Origin: Corynespora cassiicola
Lineage: Eukaryota > Ascomycota > Dothideomycetes > Pleosporales > Corynesporascaceae
DNA length: 64,000 nucleotides
Reading direction: 5' to 3'
NCBI GenBank assembly: GCA_022059125.1
Contig: JAEUWY010000023.1
Coordinates: 2,108,001 to 2,172,000 of the forward strand
In this document: positions 10,457 through 22,170 of the stretch, in pieces
Position numbering within the stretch: the stretch's first letter is position 1
Layout of the letters: every line of letters begins with the position of its first letter
Program-made: the position numbers and the translations under genes
The notes under the pieces: model-generated
The model's database searches: none
Told to the model about the DNA's origin: nothing
What the model saw: only the letters and a program-made list of their open reading frames with translations

Positions 10457-13400
10457 AAGTGTACGCCTGATGGCCAAGGAGTTTGAATGTGCTTGGAGAT
10501 GTGACGTTCTGACAGCCTTTTCCACTGGTCTATTCGTGATGGGCTTTCCTATCAGAATTTTTTGGAGTTTGGGCGTGTAGAGTTTCGAGCATACATTTAA
10601 ATTTTCTAGCGTACAGTAGGGAGTCGTCCAAGGTCAATTCAAGGTGCGCTGGAGCTGTGGTCCAGGGAGGACTTCACCATTCCTATCCTGCCGCTGAAGA
10701 TGCCCTCTTGGGAGCCCTTTCACAAATTTTAAATACATGAGTGTACTCGATAGGTCTAGCTACCACCAATAAAGAATTTCCATTCATACATGTGTTCTCC
10801 ATTAAAATAACACGTCTTATTCGCTTAGAGTCACCTCCAATTTATACTATAACGCTACAAACTGTCACCATGTTGTCTCAAACTAAAATGAGTCTGATAT
10901 TAATAAGACTGAGTGGAGAGCAGAATACACACTAAGCAATTCCTGGTTGTGATTACTTTTGCTCGCCCAGGAGATGGCATCACGCCAGAAGAAAAAGTCC
11001 GATTAGGGTTTCTTACCAGTCGCAGCATATTTGCTTATTTCTTGTTACTTTTGGAGAAACAAACAACGCATTCCAGATTCTCAGTTATTTTGTTAGTTAG
11101 CATTTTCTCGATCCTTTTCTTTACGTGTCTTTTCAGAGAGAATCCCTTTGAAGAAAGGGAAGACAAAGAAGTATCAGGTCCCGTAGAACCTTTGTCTTGA
11201 TTGAATCACAGCCTGTTAATATGATAGCCTTCTACAATTGTCTTTTGCATAAGCTTCTATTTTTGGAAATTTCCCACCGCTCACATAGGCTATTTCAAGA
11301 CGTGAAAAACTTGGATCCTATCCGGCATATGTAGCATTTATGCACAATCAACTACATATATATTCTCTCATTTTAGTCTTGATATATACCAAGGCATATT
11401 TTACTTTTGTTAGTTCTCCCCTTTTGCTCTTTACATCTCTCGAAATCGTTGATCCTCCTTCACCGCCAGTTCCGCAGTTAGCGCTGTGATCGGGGCCACA
11501 TACCCGCGGACGTTGGAAAATCAGTAGCAGGAAAAAAGAACGCCAATCAAATTAATGGCTAGCTTAGAACACAATCTTCTCAGCACCTGGGCAGATATGT
11601 TGCCATATTGCAAGCGCGCGTTATGACCTCTCGTTGATCCGTGCAGAATACCGGGAGAAACGTTCCAATATTGATGTGAAGCCCTTTCTCCAACTCGACA
11701 CCCCCTCCAACAAGCTGTTCTGTAGCTTCAGCTCTTACTACAAGCCTGCTGCAGGTGTAAAGAACAACCTGACCCTCAATCTATGTCTAGAGCAGTATCC
11801 TCCACACGGAGAACGCTCGGTACAACGAGGGCCACGTCAATCATAGCTACTAGTTAAAGCAATGCATAGCCAAGTGCACAGCAGGTGCCATGCACCTGCG
11901 CTTACGCAGGTAAATTCCTGTGGAAACCGTCGTGTAAGCAAGAGTCAAGACAGTTGTCGCAGGTCGAGGATCTTCTTGCTTTGATCCTAGTCCAAATGGC
12001 TCCTTTTGTCATTACCGTTTGAATGGCTGCATGTAAAGACTTTTCACGCCCATGCAAAGCGACTGTATGGTTGTCACCCCTTTCTGGTAGCCTAGTGAAA
12101 GAACATAACTTCTACCCCTCCTTTTGGCGCGCGTCAGGTTATATTTTAACCTCTTCTTCCACCTCTGAGCTGAATGGGGATAGTCCTAAGCCCGCCCATT
12201 TGAGCGCAGGATAACCTAACGGGAAATATTCACAACAAATCTTTCTACGCAAACGATATCTGTCTTTTGGTCTATACAAGAAAAAAATCGGTATAATACG
12301 GGTTGCGTTCGGTGCTTATACTTAAAACTCGGTCTCCTTCAACGAGGCACACGTATCGTTTTACCTGTTTACCCGGGCAACTTTTGAGGGGCAGTCCCTG
12401 TGAGTCTATTCTGCTTGTTCAATTTCAATTTGAATACCTGCTTACAGAGGCCTTGAAAGGTTGGTCGTCGTTGAGACAAACGTGTTATAAATAAGATCTG
12501 GGGTCGACATGAGCCAGCGACAGTGTACGAGGCACTCGCTTCCGCCAGTGAATAATTTCCACGGATTAGGCCCGGCGAGACCAAGTATTCCGAATGCTTG
12601 TGCCGATGAAGTAAACAGAGCGATACTTCGGGATGGAACTGCATATTCATCAATCAAATCGTGTGAAGCTCATAAGGAAGCATTGGTAAGATCTTACGAC
12701 ATTTGCTACCGTATCAAGTGCTATTTAACATTGCAATAAGGCCAAAAAGCACGTATATATATGGAAATGTGTAAGTCGACTGCGAAGATACCGGGATACC
12801 AACAATACTTATCGCTCGCTAGTGCCACTGTGATCGGCCATCTATTCCTTACCGATATGCATCATGTCCCAGCTGTGGCCATAGTCGAGATGCATACTGT
12901 ACTGTCTCTCGAGTGGCGGTCAACTAAATATAAGATATGGGATGTTGTAGGAGAAGAAAAGGGTCGTTTGAATCCGGAATAGGAAAATGGAGAAAGGTTG
13001 TGTCACTTCGGGGACCATCAAAGCCGTTTCGATGAACAGACGCCAGGAGTCAGATTTCCGATACCAAAAGTTTCTTCCGGGTCTCTGAAGATCTGGTGGG
13101 GAATTGAAGGGGAAGAGAAATGCAATGAATAAGCTGCACAAATAGGGATTAGATATTAGGAATCAATAGAGTACTTGCTTACGAGTCACCCCACAAACAC
13201 TTGCCAAATTTTTCACAACTCTCATCATATTCAATATCAAGTATTTGGAGTTTAATCCCGAAATCTCCAGCGTTGTAGCAGCACATATCCGGCCCTAAGG
13301 CATTCCAATAACAATTATTAAGGATGCTTGCATCTTGAGCCAAAAGCTTCGCAGCCAATCTCGCCTGTAGTAACGTCCTCTGCCCTCCTCACCATTCATA

Positions 13401-13521
13401 ATTTGACTTTGTAACAAGCCCCTACCAATGCATATAAAGCCCATGCTTCATTCTGTATTCTTATCACAAGCGATTACTACCATTGTACAGAGGAATTGCT
13501 CCGAGATCATCTAATTGGACT
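10457..13521. other. 3-kb AT-rich gene-free stretch
   Basis: No convincing exon on either strand. Many stops, T/A-rich runs and only short frames. A small perfect inverted repeat (GCAGGTG, CCATG loop, CACCTGC) lies near 11882-11900. It may be decayed mobile DNA, but I could not identify any element. Confidence 0.45.
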
Positions 13522-16500
13522 TCATCTATGATTAAAGTCAGTAGTGATAACTGATATCCAGAAAAGTAGGTACAAACCGTCAGATGGTCTCTTATCACGC
13601 CTCGCATACTGCGTTATCCGCTTTAGAAATAAGGAGCGATAGTGTTGAGACGTCAAGACGAACAGGAAAAACAATGCAATAGAGAGAGTAAGAGATGATA
13701 CAATGAAAGTCTTGAAATTTCTTTCTGCCCCAAATAGTGCGTCCCTTTCTGTGCTGAAGTAGGCAAGTGAGAGTCCAAGAGGAGCAAACAAAAGACTCGT
13801 CTAACGGTCCAAGTCAGCCAAGGAGACATCATCGATGGCGGCGCAACATACCAGGAGAGCAGTTTTTGAGAGTTCGCTCGTAAACTTTGCAGTTTCGAGG
13901 CCTTGTAATGCGAGTCCTGTGAGTCGAAGGTTGAGTTGGTAGGCTTCTTGAAATTTCAAATTCGTATCACGGTTTTGTGAGCCGTTGTCTAGATCCATAT
14001 ACAGAGAAAGCTATAGAAATCCATCAGCCATGATTTCATAAAGATGCATTTTTAGAGTTGGTTATCTTACTGTCGTTCGAAATCCTTCACATAAGTCTTC
14101 TAGATCGAGCAGAATTTTTACTAAATCTTCAAGTCTGTAGAATGACATCCTGATGCTTCCAATTGATCGTTTGTGGTAGGGTCCAGATATTTCATGCAAG
14201 GAGTGTATATCCCCGTCAGGTCTATCAAATCTTCTCCACGCCTCAATCTGTCGGAGCAAACAGTTTTTGATCTCGCGTAAAAGCTGTGCCGTCAATACTG
14301 TCCAATTATATAATGCTTTAGGGCATTTCATGTCGATGCTGGATAATGAACTCGTGAACATAATGCTATGTCGACTTCTCTATCAAAGGGATTAGGGTTT
14401 CACATAAACCAGAAGATATAGCAACGGTATTGGTAACACAACTTACCCAAGCATCGACACTTTCTTGGACTGTCTTTACAAGATATTCAGACTCATCTTG
14501 TATGTGACGTACACGACATTCAAAGACTAGTAGGCCGTATTCGTGTGAATCCCATATTACTTGATTGGCGCATGACACCACATCACCGTGGTCTGGTTTA
14601 CCGTCGGAAAAAAAAAGGTCTATACATGGTTCTTCATCTCCATTACCATCAAAGTACTCACCGGCAAGCTCAACATCTTCTGCATCATCATCATCTTCAT
14701 CATCATTGCCATCATCGCCATCATCGTCATCATCGTTTGAGTAGCCAAAGTCATTGTCAGTAAAACACCACCCAGTCCATCCTTTGCGTCTTTCTTCGCA
14801 CAATACTATCGAGACATGTGCTTCGTGTATTTTGTACAAGCAGGGTTTGCCATCATCGTCTTTCATGTTAAGAAATGTAAGGTCCAGCCACGGCTTGTCA
14901 TGTGTCTTGTTCTTTGGCCAAATACTGTGTCTGACATCACCATGTGGCTTTAACATCATGTAAGGAAGATGGAATTCGAGGCAAGAAAAAGCATTTCCAG
15001 TGAGCTATAAGGAAATAAGTAACAGTTTTTGGCGATAGTCGTGGGTCGGCAAGTGATCTTATACGTACTGGGTTGAACAGGCATATTGATGCTGCATAGT
15101 CAAGATGCTTGGATATCGCATTCCGAAGCGGCTCTCTTTGGTGATAGCTCGCAGTTTCTACTAGAACATTGATGAAATCCGAGTCTAGACCAGGGATATA
15201 GCTACCAGATTATTAGTGATGATGTAATATAACGATCAGAGAAAGAAGTTTGCCATTATGGTTGATCACTGTTGTTGGATGAAATGCCATCTGACTGGAG
15301 CATTCGAACCGCCAATCCATCAATGAAACATGTACCATGCATTTGGTCGCATATTTTCCACTGATTGCAATAGAAAAGAAACGTCTAAAAGTTTTTTCTC
15401 TTTCGATAGGGAGATGACAAAACGCATAGAAAAGCGAGTGACTCACATCAGCTGTCGTTCAGCGTCCAGAGAGGAACGGGCACCGATTTGCTTGATAAGT
15501 TTAGTCGCTTTTGAATCCAATATAACTATTTTGGCACTTACTGAAACGGAAAGTAATTTGAGAAGCTCGAAAGGTCTGAGGTTTTTACCTTGGTCAGCGC
15601 TCCGTTGCGTGATCCTTCCACGAGTGTCAAGCCATGCTCTCCCTACTTGGCTGGCATCTGCAACTTTCGAACCGCGTGAAACAAATGATCTGATGATTTT
15701 GTTTGCCCATCGTTTCCTTGCATGATCTTCAGCGCCTAGGAATATATCGAGAGCATCTCCAATCGCTCCGATGTTTCGTCGTGACTGAAGGAAATTAGGA
15801 TTCTGCACAGGACCATACCGATTAGGTAATTCTACTGAACGAGCAGAGAGACACTGTTGAATGTTGTTGAAAGTGTCCTGTATTGGAATTATAAGGCCAT
15901 CTCCAAAAGGATCGGTGGCAGATAGGTGACCATATAGTTCTGGGGCGGAACTGTGGACCACCCAGGCCCCTGAATCACCATCGCATACACCTAAAGTTTT
16001 ATTAGATAATGCCGTCATTAAAGCATATGGCTTGCTTACTTTCCCCTTCTTGTAGCTCTAGTACGTATGCATCAATGAATAGTTTATTCTGCTCATCCCA
16101 GATACGCGCAGGGAGGCTTGAGAGTTCTCCCCGTTTTTGAGTGCGAGATCCCGCAACTAATAAAACGGGATCTGAAATATCATCACCAAACCTTGGACTT
16201 GTTGGGTTGAGTATTTGATGATCTGTATAATGTGTAGAATTCTCCTGGTCGTAATGCACGGCAATATTTGGCCAAAGGTCGGAAACAGTGAACAATGCCC
16301 AATCGTGCATTGGACGAGCGTGACCAGATGACACAGCTGGAAGTTGTTCATATTCCAAGACTGCTCCGATGTAGCGGTGGTGTTGCTCTCCAGAGATCGC
16401 CCTAGGTGATTCCTTGTCGCAGATGCCTCGCAATGTGCAAGTATGGCCTGGACCAGAAACAGAATGACCGGCAGTCATACCATAATATTGAATCTTTCCG

Positions 16501-17354
16501 TCCTGACCCGTTACTTTGACAATGCCACCAAAAGTGGCTTGTTGCTGTTCGTCATGCCGACCGTGCCCCAAAATCTTCCTTATGACTACACTGGCCCCAC
16601 AGAATGTCCTTATGTCTTGTATGCACTCGTCACTATGTACCACATCGATTTCTACACGGTAGGATCGTTGTTGTGCAGGTTTTGCGATCAGGAGATATTT
16701 AAGAGGAGAATGGTTTTCTCGGCTTGGGCGAAGAAGATATTCCATATAGGCAGATTCGAAAAGATCTTTCAATTTTCTTTCGATAGAAGAAGGGCAGAAG
16801 ATTACCAAATGAAGAGATGCCTCTGTGTCGGTTCTTCCAATCATCGCAAGCCGCGTTGTCATTAGACAAGAGCTATCTTGTTGAACCCCGTCCATTTCTT
16901 TACTTATTAGACCCTCTATTGCCAAACGGATATTTTGATAGAGTTCTGAGGCTGCCTTATTGTGTCTTGTCTTGTAGATGAATAAGTCCGTTCCGGCAAT
17001 CTTTCGACCAAGCTGACGTTCATTCCTTTGCTCTTCGGCTGTCAATGCATTTTGTTCAACAGTCGCTGTAGAACCTAAAGTCTCGTAGGCCGAATCGATA
17101 TGTGAAATTGCGTCTGGGTGCTCATTCGATCCGGGGATATGTGTCGGAGTCGTTTTCTTGTCTACAGGACTTGTTTGGGGGGCTATTTGGATACTCTGTA
17201 GTTCAGAGTTGCTATTAGAGCCCGTAGCTTCATCGGGATACCAAGAATCCGAGTTCTTCATGATTGCAAGGTCCCTGATCGTGAGTTTTGGCTCGAAGTT
17301 TCCTCCCTGACAGTGATAAGTGACGTGATAAGGTGAAGCTAGCTGCGAGGACAT
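13522..17354 (-). CDS. Trypsin-like serine protease fused to fungal coiled-coil/CorA-like membrane module, 1,098 aa
   Basis: Seven exons: 17354-16040, 15990-15447, 15201-15069, 15004-14447, 14379-14071, 14010-13852 and 13800-13522. All splice sites are GT-AG and the phases sum to one 1,098-codon frame. Residues about 270-465 resemble a chymotrypsin-fold protease: GMTAGHS (His297), HDWALF (Asp351) and GDSGAWV (Ser445) give the full H/D/S triad. The rest belongs to a fungal-specific family recognised by LDAERQL, LEFHLPY, IHEAHVSIV and CFTDNDF, followed by a helical coiled coil (residues about 790-970). Two hydrophobic segments near the C-terminus (APLGLSLAY and IVSSLTLSIALFFLFVL) suggest a CorA-like membrane anchor. 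An Asp-rich insert is encoded at about 14670-14740. The start at 17354 is the first ATG after a C15 run on this strand; 17261 is an alternative. Intron 2 is unusually long (245 bp). No signal peptide seen. The function is unknown; a membrane-tethered protease is the direct reading. Confidence 0.8.
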
Positions 17355-17369
17355 CAAAAAGACAAGAAA

Positions 17370-17384
17370 GGGGGGGGGGGGGGG
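17370..17384 (+). repeat. Poly-G tract (G15)
   Basis: An uninterrupted run of 15 G on the plus strand (C15 on the minus strand), 15 bp upstream of the chosen start of the protease fusion gene and inside the 285-bp divergent intergenic region. Such tracts are length-unstable; its effect here is unknown. Confidence 0.9.
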
Positions 17385-17639
17385 CAACACATAAGGTCAT
17401 AGTTCAGGTTCGTATTCCGAACCGGTGAGAGCCCTGCAAATGACGCGAAATTCTTCCAATAGCTGGCCTTGGGTGTTATTGCTGATAGCATGTGGTTGCT
17501 GCCCATTGGACAACGTTTGTCACTTTCTTGGCAGGCTGACCAGCTACCTGTTCGAGGCAGATACGGTGAGGCTATAAAGTAGAGCTGCTCCAGCATTGAA
17601 AATTTAGTCGACATTGAAAATTTCCTGGGGCCAGCATAG

Positions 17640-18817
17640 ATGCCTGTGCAAATTCTCTCCAAACCCTCCGCCACTCTTTTTCCCCTGGAAGATGTTTCCG
17701 ATAGTACTCTGAAAGATCTTTGTATAGTTCGATGGGGCTGGCCAGACTGTTTCAACTGCTCGAACGGCACAGCCTGCCTCAGTAAATCCTGCCCTTGGAA
17801 GCGATTTAGGCGTCTCTCTTTTTTCTTCGAGTTCTACAGACATGAAACCGATTGGTACGTACCGGAGGAGCTTTATGAGGAACGGCCCGCTTTGCGAAAC
17901 CACACCGAATTGGTTGCGATCATCAAGTTATTAAAAACTGAATGCGACACTCCAATCACCCGTCTCATACGCAAACATTACTCAGATAAGGAAGAGCTGA
18001 CACCTTCTCGTATTGATCAAGAAGTTGCTTTTCGACTTGCAATGCGGGTATTGACGATGGTTCGCATGTCTCACATACAGGTGAACTTATTATGGTCATA
18101 TCCGTTTCGAAAATCAGCTGGGTGGGATGACAAACAAACATTACGTAGCCTTATGAGAAGCTCGTTCCCTATACAAACACGCTTCAACCTAAGTGGTCGT
18201 CTCGGATGTTCAATTCAAAAGTACTTGTGTGCAACTCGGCTACAAGAAGTGCACGGCATAGAGTTTCAGTCGACTGACAATCTGAATGATCATCTCGTCT
18301 TTGATAGTGCTAGGAGGCTACTGAAGCTATATCTTCATACCAGCTTTTTGAAAGAGTGTTTGTTGATGAGCTGGAACCAAAGTTGGCGGACTCAGTATGA
18401 GTACCACATCATCTTCCTTGAGGCTTGAGCTGATGGTCATGTAGGGACATAATTCCACAACAGCTGGCTCTCGAAACACTAGACTCTCTTCAACTAGTTC
18501 TGTTCCCTATAGAGCATAAAGCTAGGGATATACTTCTCGCGGTGGTTAGAAATAGCAATACTGACACAGATTGTCTGGGAATTGACCCCCCAGCCTATCC
18601 ATGGAAAGCAGAGCGAGAAGTTGTATTCTGCTATTGGGGGTATCGCCTCAAAGCTCTATTTGAAGAGCTGGAGCCTTCAGACAGTTCTCCAGCATCTTCA
18701 ACATGTATGGGGCAAAGACCACGATCTAGCTTATGTACTGTTGTGGGTGTTATTATTGCCGCTGCGTTGACGGTGATTTTTGGCATATTAGGTATCAGAT
18801 GGTCATCGAAAAGTTAG
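17640..18817 (+). CDS. Fungal-specific protein with C-terminal membrane anchor, 375 aa
   Basis: Exons 17640-18394 and 18445-18817; the intron (50 bp, GTATGA...GTAG) gives a continuous 375-codon frame. The protein belongs to a family I recognise from many filamentous ascomycetes but which has no known function. Hallmarks are an internal FRLAMRVLTMVRMS segment, a HTSFLKECLL block, then QQLALETLDSLQLVLFP and a YWGYRLKALFEELE segment. The product ends in one strongly hydrophobic helix (VVGVIIAAALTVIFGILGI) with only a short basic tail, as in tail-anchored proteins. It starts 285 bp from, and divergently to, the protease fusion gene, so the two may share a promoter. The N-terminal 60 residues are Cys-rich. 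Confidence 0.8.
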
Positions 18818-20534
18818 CGATGCGCCCTTCTCTAAATGATTGATCATCATTGAAGTGCATGGTTAAATGATGAGCACATTGAGTTATATTTGGCTTCTTG
18901 ATCACTTTAGTCTGTAGGCGGAGAGGTCCAAAATAGGCCTGCGTGCTCAGGTTTTCGATAGCAAGAGATGCTCTCACCCAGGGTGCTTCGCGTGCCAGCA
19001 TATCCTTTGGATGATCCCGACTTCGCGGTCCCTTTGAAGCTCTATATTTGCTTTCCGCACGTATCCGAATTCTTGGGGGTTCTGTTGAAAAGGGTTATGA
19101 CCCTGACAATCAATTCTTATCCTGATCTCTACGCCGCAATCACCGCCGCCCCCTGTTTGCTTGTGCCTCCCAATAGGAACAACGGACTCTCGGCTTATCT
19201 TTTTTATGTAGATGGAGAGCTAGAAAAACAGCAGGATCATCTATTTTTGGTCTAGAGTTTCGTCTAAGGTTTGGTTTGTTTTGGGGTTGTTTTGGTTTTT
19301 TTTTTGGAGCGAAGCAATGTCTCGTCTAGGTGGGAGATTTCTCAATGTTGGGAGCACTCAACACGTTTTGGCTGAAACCCCTACGTTACGTCTGGGAATC
19401 ATTGTAGTTCAGATCGAAATGCGTAGTCACTAAAGAAGTCAATTCAGAGTCATATCCAATAGTAAAAGAAACGACCGCTGATATGAGAAGCATTTGCTTT
19501 TTTCCCCCGCGGAGCTCTGTGTTAGGGCATTGAGATGGTTGTACACGTGCTTGTGGGCAATTGCACAAATCAAACGTGGGCTAAGAGCCATGGAAAAGCC
19601 CGGAAGGGTTGATGCACAAGTCTGACATAAACAATGCATTCTTTTTCAAGGCGATGCCCGTCACATCGTATGCAAGGGCTCCCTAGCGAGCCGAGCTGAC
19701 CGTTGCTAATGCCCGCGCCATGTTCTAGCCGAGACACACCTTGATAGCGGATTCTCCCGAGCGCAACATGCACGCTGAAGGGAGCTGGCTCTACAGGACG
19801 GAGCGAAAGGCCCGGTGCCTGTCCCCGCACAACCCGCAAACATCGTTCGCGCTATCAAACACGCGAGAAGCTAGTGTACAAACGAGCAACCTCAATTGCT
19901 GGAACCCTCGTCTCCAATCAGTCTTGGGGCCCGAGGCGCACATAGTTTCCCCCACAGACCAGAAGGTGGCACAGAGCCGAGATTAGCCAATAAACCGTAC
20001 CTCCCCACAGAAACGCTCCGAATGTAATTAAACCGGCCCCTGACTTCCCTGCTCTGCTTCAAAGTCACTCTGGTCTCACTAATTCTGTTTATTGATTATG
20101 CGGGTGTCAGTATTCCATGCTTCAATTTCATTGTAGCTTGTTAGCTGCAAGCACCTTTGCTGGACGTATAGACTCATGATATCACATGTATATGGCAACT
20201 CCGAAGGGTCAAGGGCCCTGCATGGGGCCTCCCTCTACTCGATGCAATCAGGGGAAGAAAAGGAACTGTGCCCGGACATCGCTATATAGATTGATCTGCC
20301 CCTAGCTTCATAAGCCATTTCGCCGATAACCCCGGGCATGGTACAAAATTCAAAACGAATATTAGTTTCCGTCCCTCGCCATGCTCTCACACACTTATCA
20401 CAATGAGGACCCCAAGCAGGTAGGTTGGATGTTTTCTACTTTGCATCCTCGATTTTGCACCGATAGCGTAAGTCAACGAACTCCCTGGGCTTTCTAGTAT
20501 GCTAATAAAGCGAGCCAATTAAGATTTGGCAAAT
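18818..20534. other. Intergenic, no supported gene
   Basis: Contains a T/G-rich tract (about 19262-19310) and several short frames such as 18968-19255, none with recognisable features. An exon-like piece (ATG at 20381 followed by a GTAGGT donor at 20420) precedes the next gene, but I could not join it in frame. Confidence 0.45.
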
Positions 20535-20877
20535 ATGCTGACACTCGCCGCAAAAAAGCACACGTACATATGGAGCTGTGTAGGTGTGATGATTGGAAAT
20601 TCTGGAAACAGCCGCGCTGACGAATCAGTGCGGGTGTGGGAGGTCGCGAAACAATATCAACAGCGCTCATTGCCCAGGCTGCGGCCATGGCAGGTGTGCC
20701 TATTGTGCGATAACACGTGTGCAGACACGCCCGCATTTCAGTGGGATCCCGGATCATCACGAGGCTTCTTCGTATTCGGATGAGGCTATCTACCCTCAAG
20801 ACCCCCCGAAATCCGCGTCCAACCTTCAATTACCGAACGACAACACCCAACCTACTTCACCCAAATGTCAACAATAA
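20535..20877 (+). CDS. Small cysteine-rich putative zinc-binding protein, 97 aa
   Basis: Exons 20535-20579 and 20629-20877, joined by a 49-bp intron (GTAGGT...TCAG, with a CTGAC branch-like motif). The splice creates the pattern W-S-C-C-G-C, followed by CPGCGHGRCAYC, a treble-clef or zinc-ribbon-like arrangement that recurs in small fungal proteins. The rest is polar and low in structure. The splice-dependent completion of the CC.C motif is the main evidence. The start is uncertain, since an additional 5' exon is possible. Function unknown. Confidence 0.6.
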
Positions 20878-22170
20878 AATACGTTGGTGCTACCACAAAA
20901 GTTATCAATCTAGGTGGGAGGAGGACAAGGTTAAATAGCAGGAAGAGATAATTGTTTGGGTATCGATTGCCCATGTTGATTTCCCAAACTTGCACCGCCA
21001 TCTGACAGTATATGGAAAAGAGGATATGGAAAAGAGGGGAAGCGATCGTATAAAAGACATAGCCTACTTCAATGCAGACCCTAGAATGAGCATCCAGCCT
21101 GTCGGCAATGCCATTTCGCGTCATCTGGGAAGGCAAAATGCAGCCAAGATGATTGTCACGGTCCTTCTCCACGTGTAATGCCTGCTCGAGATCTGGGGCG
21201 CAACTTGGGCCGCAACTTGGGCCCCAGTAGTGGGCAAGCATTGCCTTGTGTCGTTGATCGGTGAGAGTCATGCGTCGCTTCTAGCTTACTGAAGTCGCTC
21301 GCAAGGCTACTGCTGCCCGAAGCCCTAGACTCTTGATCCTCACATCACTACTAGACTCATGCAAAACCCTGTCGTGTGGATCAAGGCAACCGCGACTCGG
21401 CCCAAACAACGCTGGCCATGCGGCAGCCATTTCCCGCATCCCTATTCATATCCCTCCTCGGAATACCAGAATTTTGGGTCTGATCAGTTCCAGTAGGTCC
21501 AGCCCATCTATATCATACCGATGAGTCTGGGGAGATCTGATGGACCTGCCAGTTGAGGAAAGGCCAATATTCGACGCCATTTGGACTGTGATCAATCTCT
21601 CCCATATATTGGAAGGCCGCTGATATACTGGATCTCGTTCGGATAGCGATATATCCGCCTCGGGAGATGCCTTGTTGATCGCCAAGTGGTAGGCGGACAC
21701 GTCATGAGAAGGGCGTTGGGCGCAGTACGGGAACAAGGATTAAATGCTAGGACCCCAAAATGCGCTTTGATGCTGTGGAATAGAATGTCTTTTTCAAGAT
21801 TGGCCGGGGCATCTTGGGATATCCGGGGATATCGCAGACTGGCGGTGTATGAAGGACTGTGATGAGCTGGCCTTTTTCAGTGCCACTCGAAAGTATGCTT
21901 ATTGGACACTTATCAATCTTAGCTGGACTGCAGAATATAGAAAGTGCTCTTCGGCAACCTTGTATAAGATGTTGCTATATCTAGCAGTTAAGTCGCTCGC
22001 CTCTTCTTGTCCCCCCGGCCTACTCCGACTGACGCGCAACATACGTCTCTGTCTCCCATGTATAATTTTATAAATCCCTACGCTGCCATTAAGCATAATA
22101 ATTCAATCGCCAGAATCGTTGTTCACCACGCTTGACATCAATACAGATCGATATTACTACATCATCATTG
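20878..22170. other. Intergenic, no supported gene
   Basis: Mixed composition with short frames on both strands and no domain signal. It contains a tandem 12-bp duplication GGGCGCAACTTG / GGCCGCAACTTG near 21194-21220. Confidence 0.45.

Noticed and set aside
14545..14763. His-rich frame on the plus strand
   Set aside because: It is the complement of the Asp-rich repeat in the protease fusion gene.
17354..17770. 138-codon minus-strand frame through the poly-C tract
   Set aside because: It overlaps the start of the plus-strand 375-aa gene antisense, has no motif and ends at the protease start in another phase.
20381..20419. Possible first exon of the cysteine-rich gene
   Set aside because: ATG and donor look good, but every acceptor tested before 20535 gives a stop or the wrong phase.
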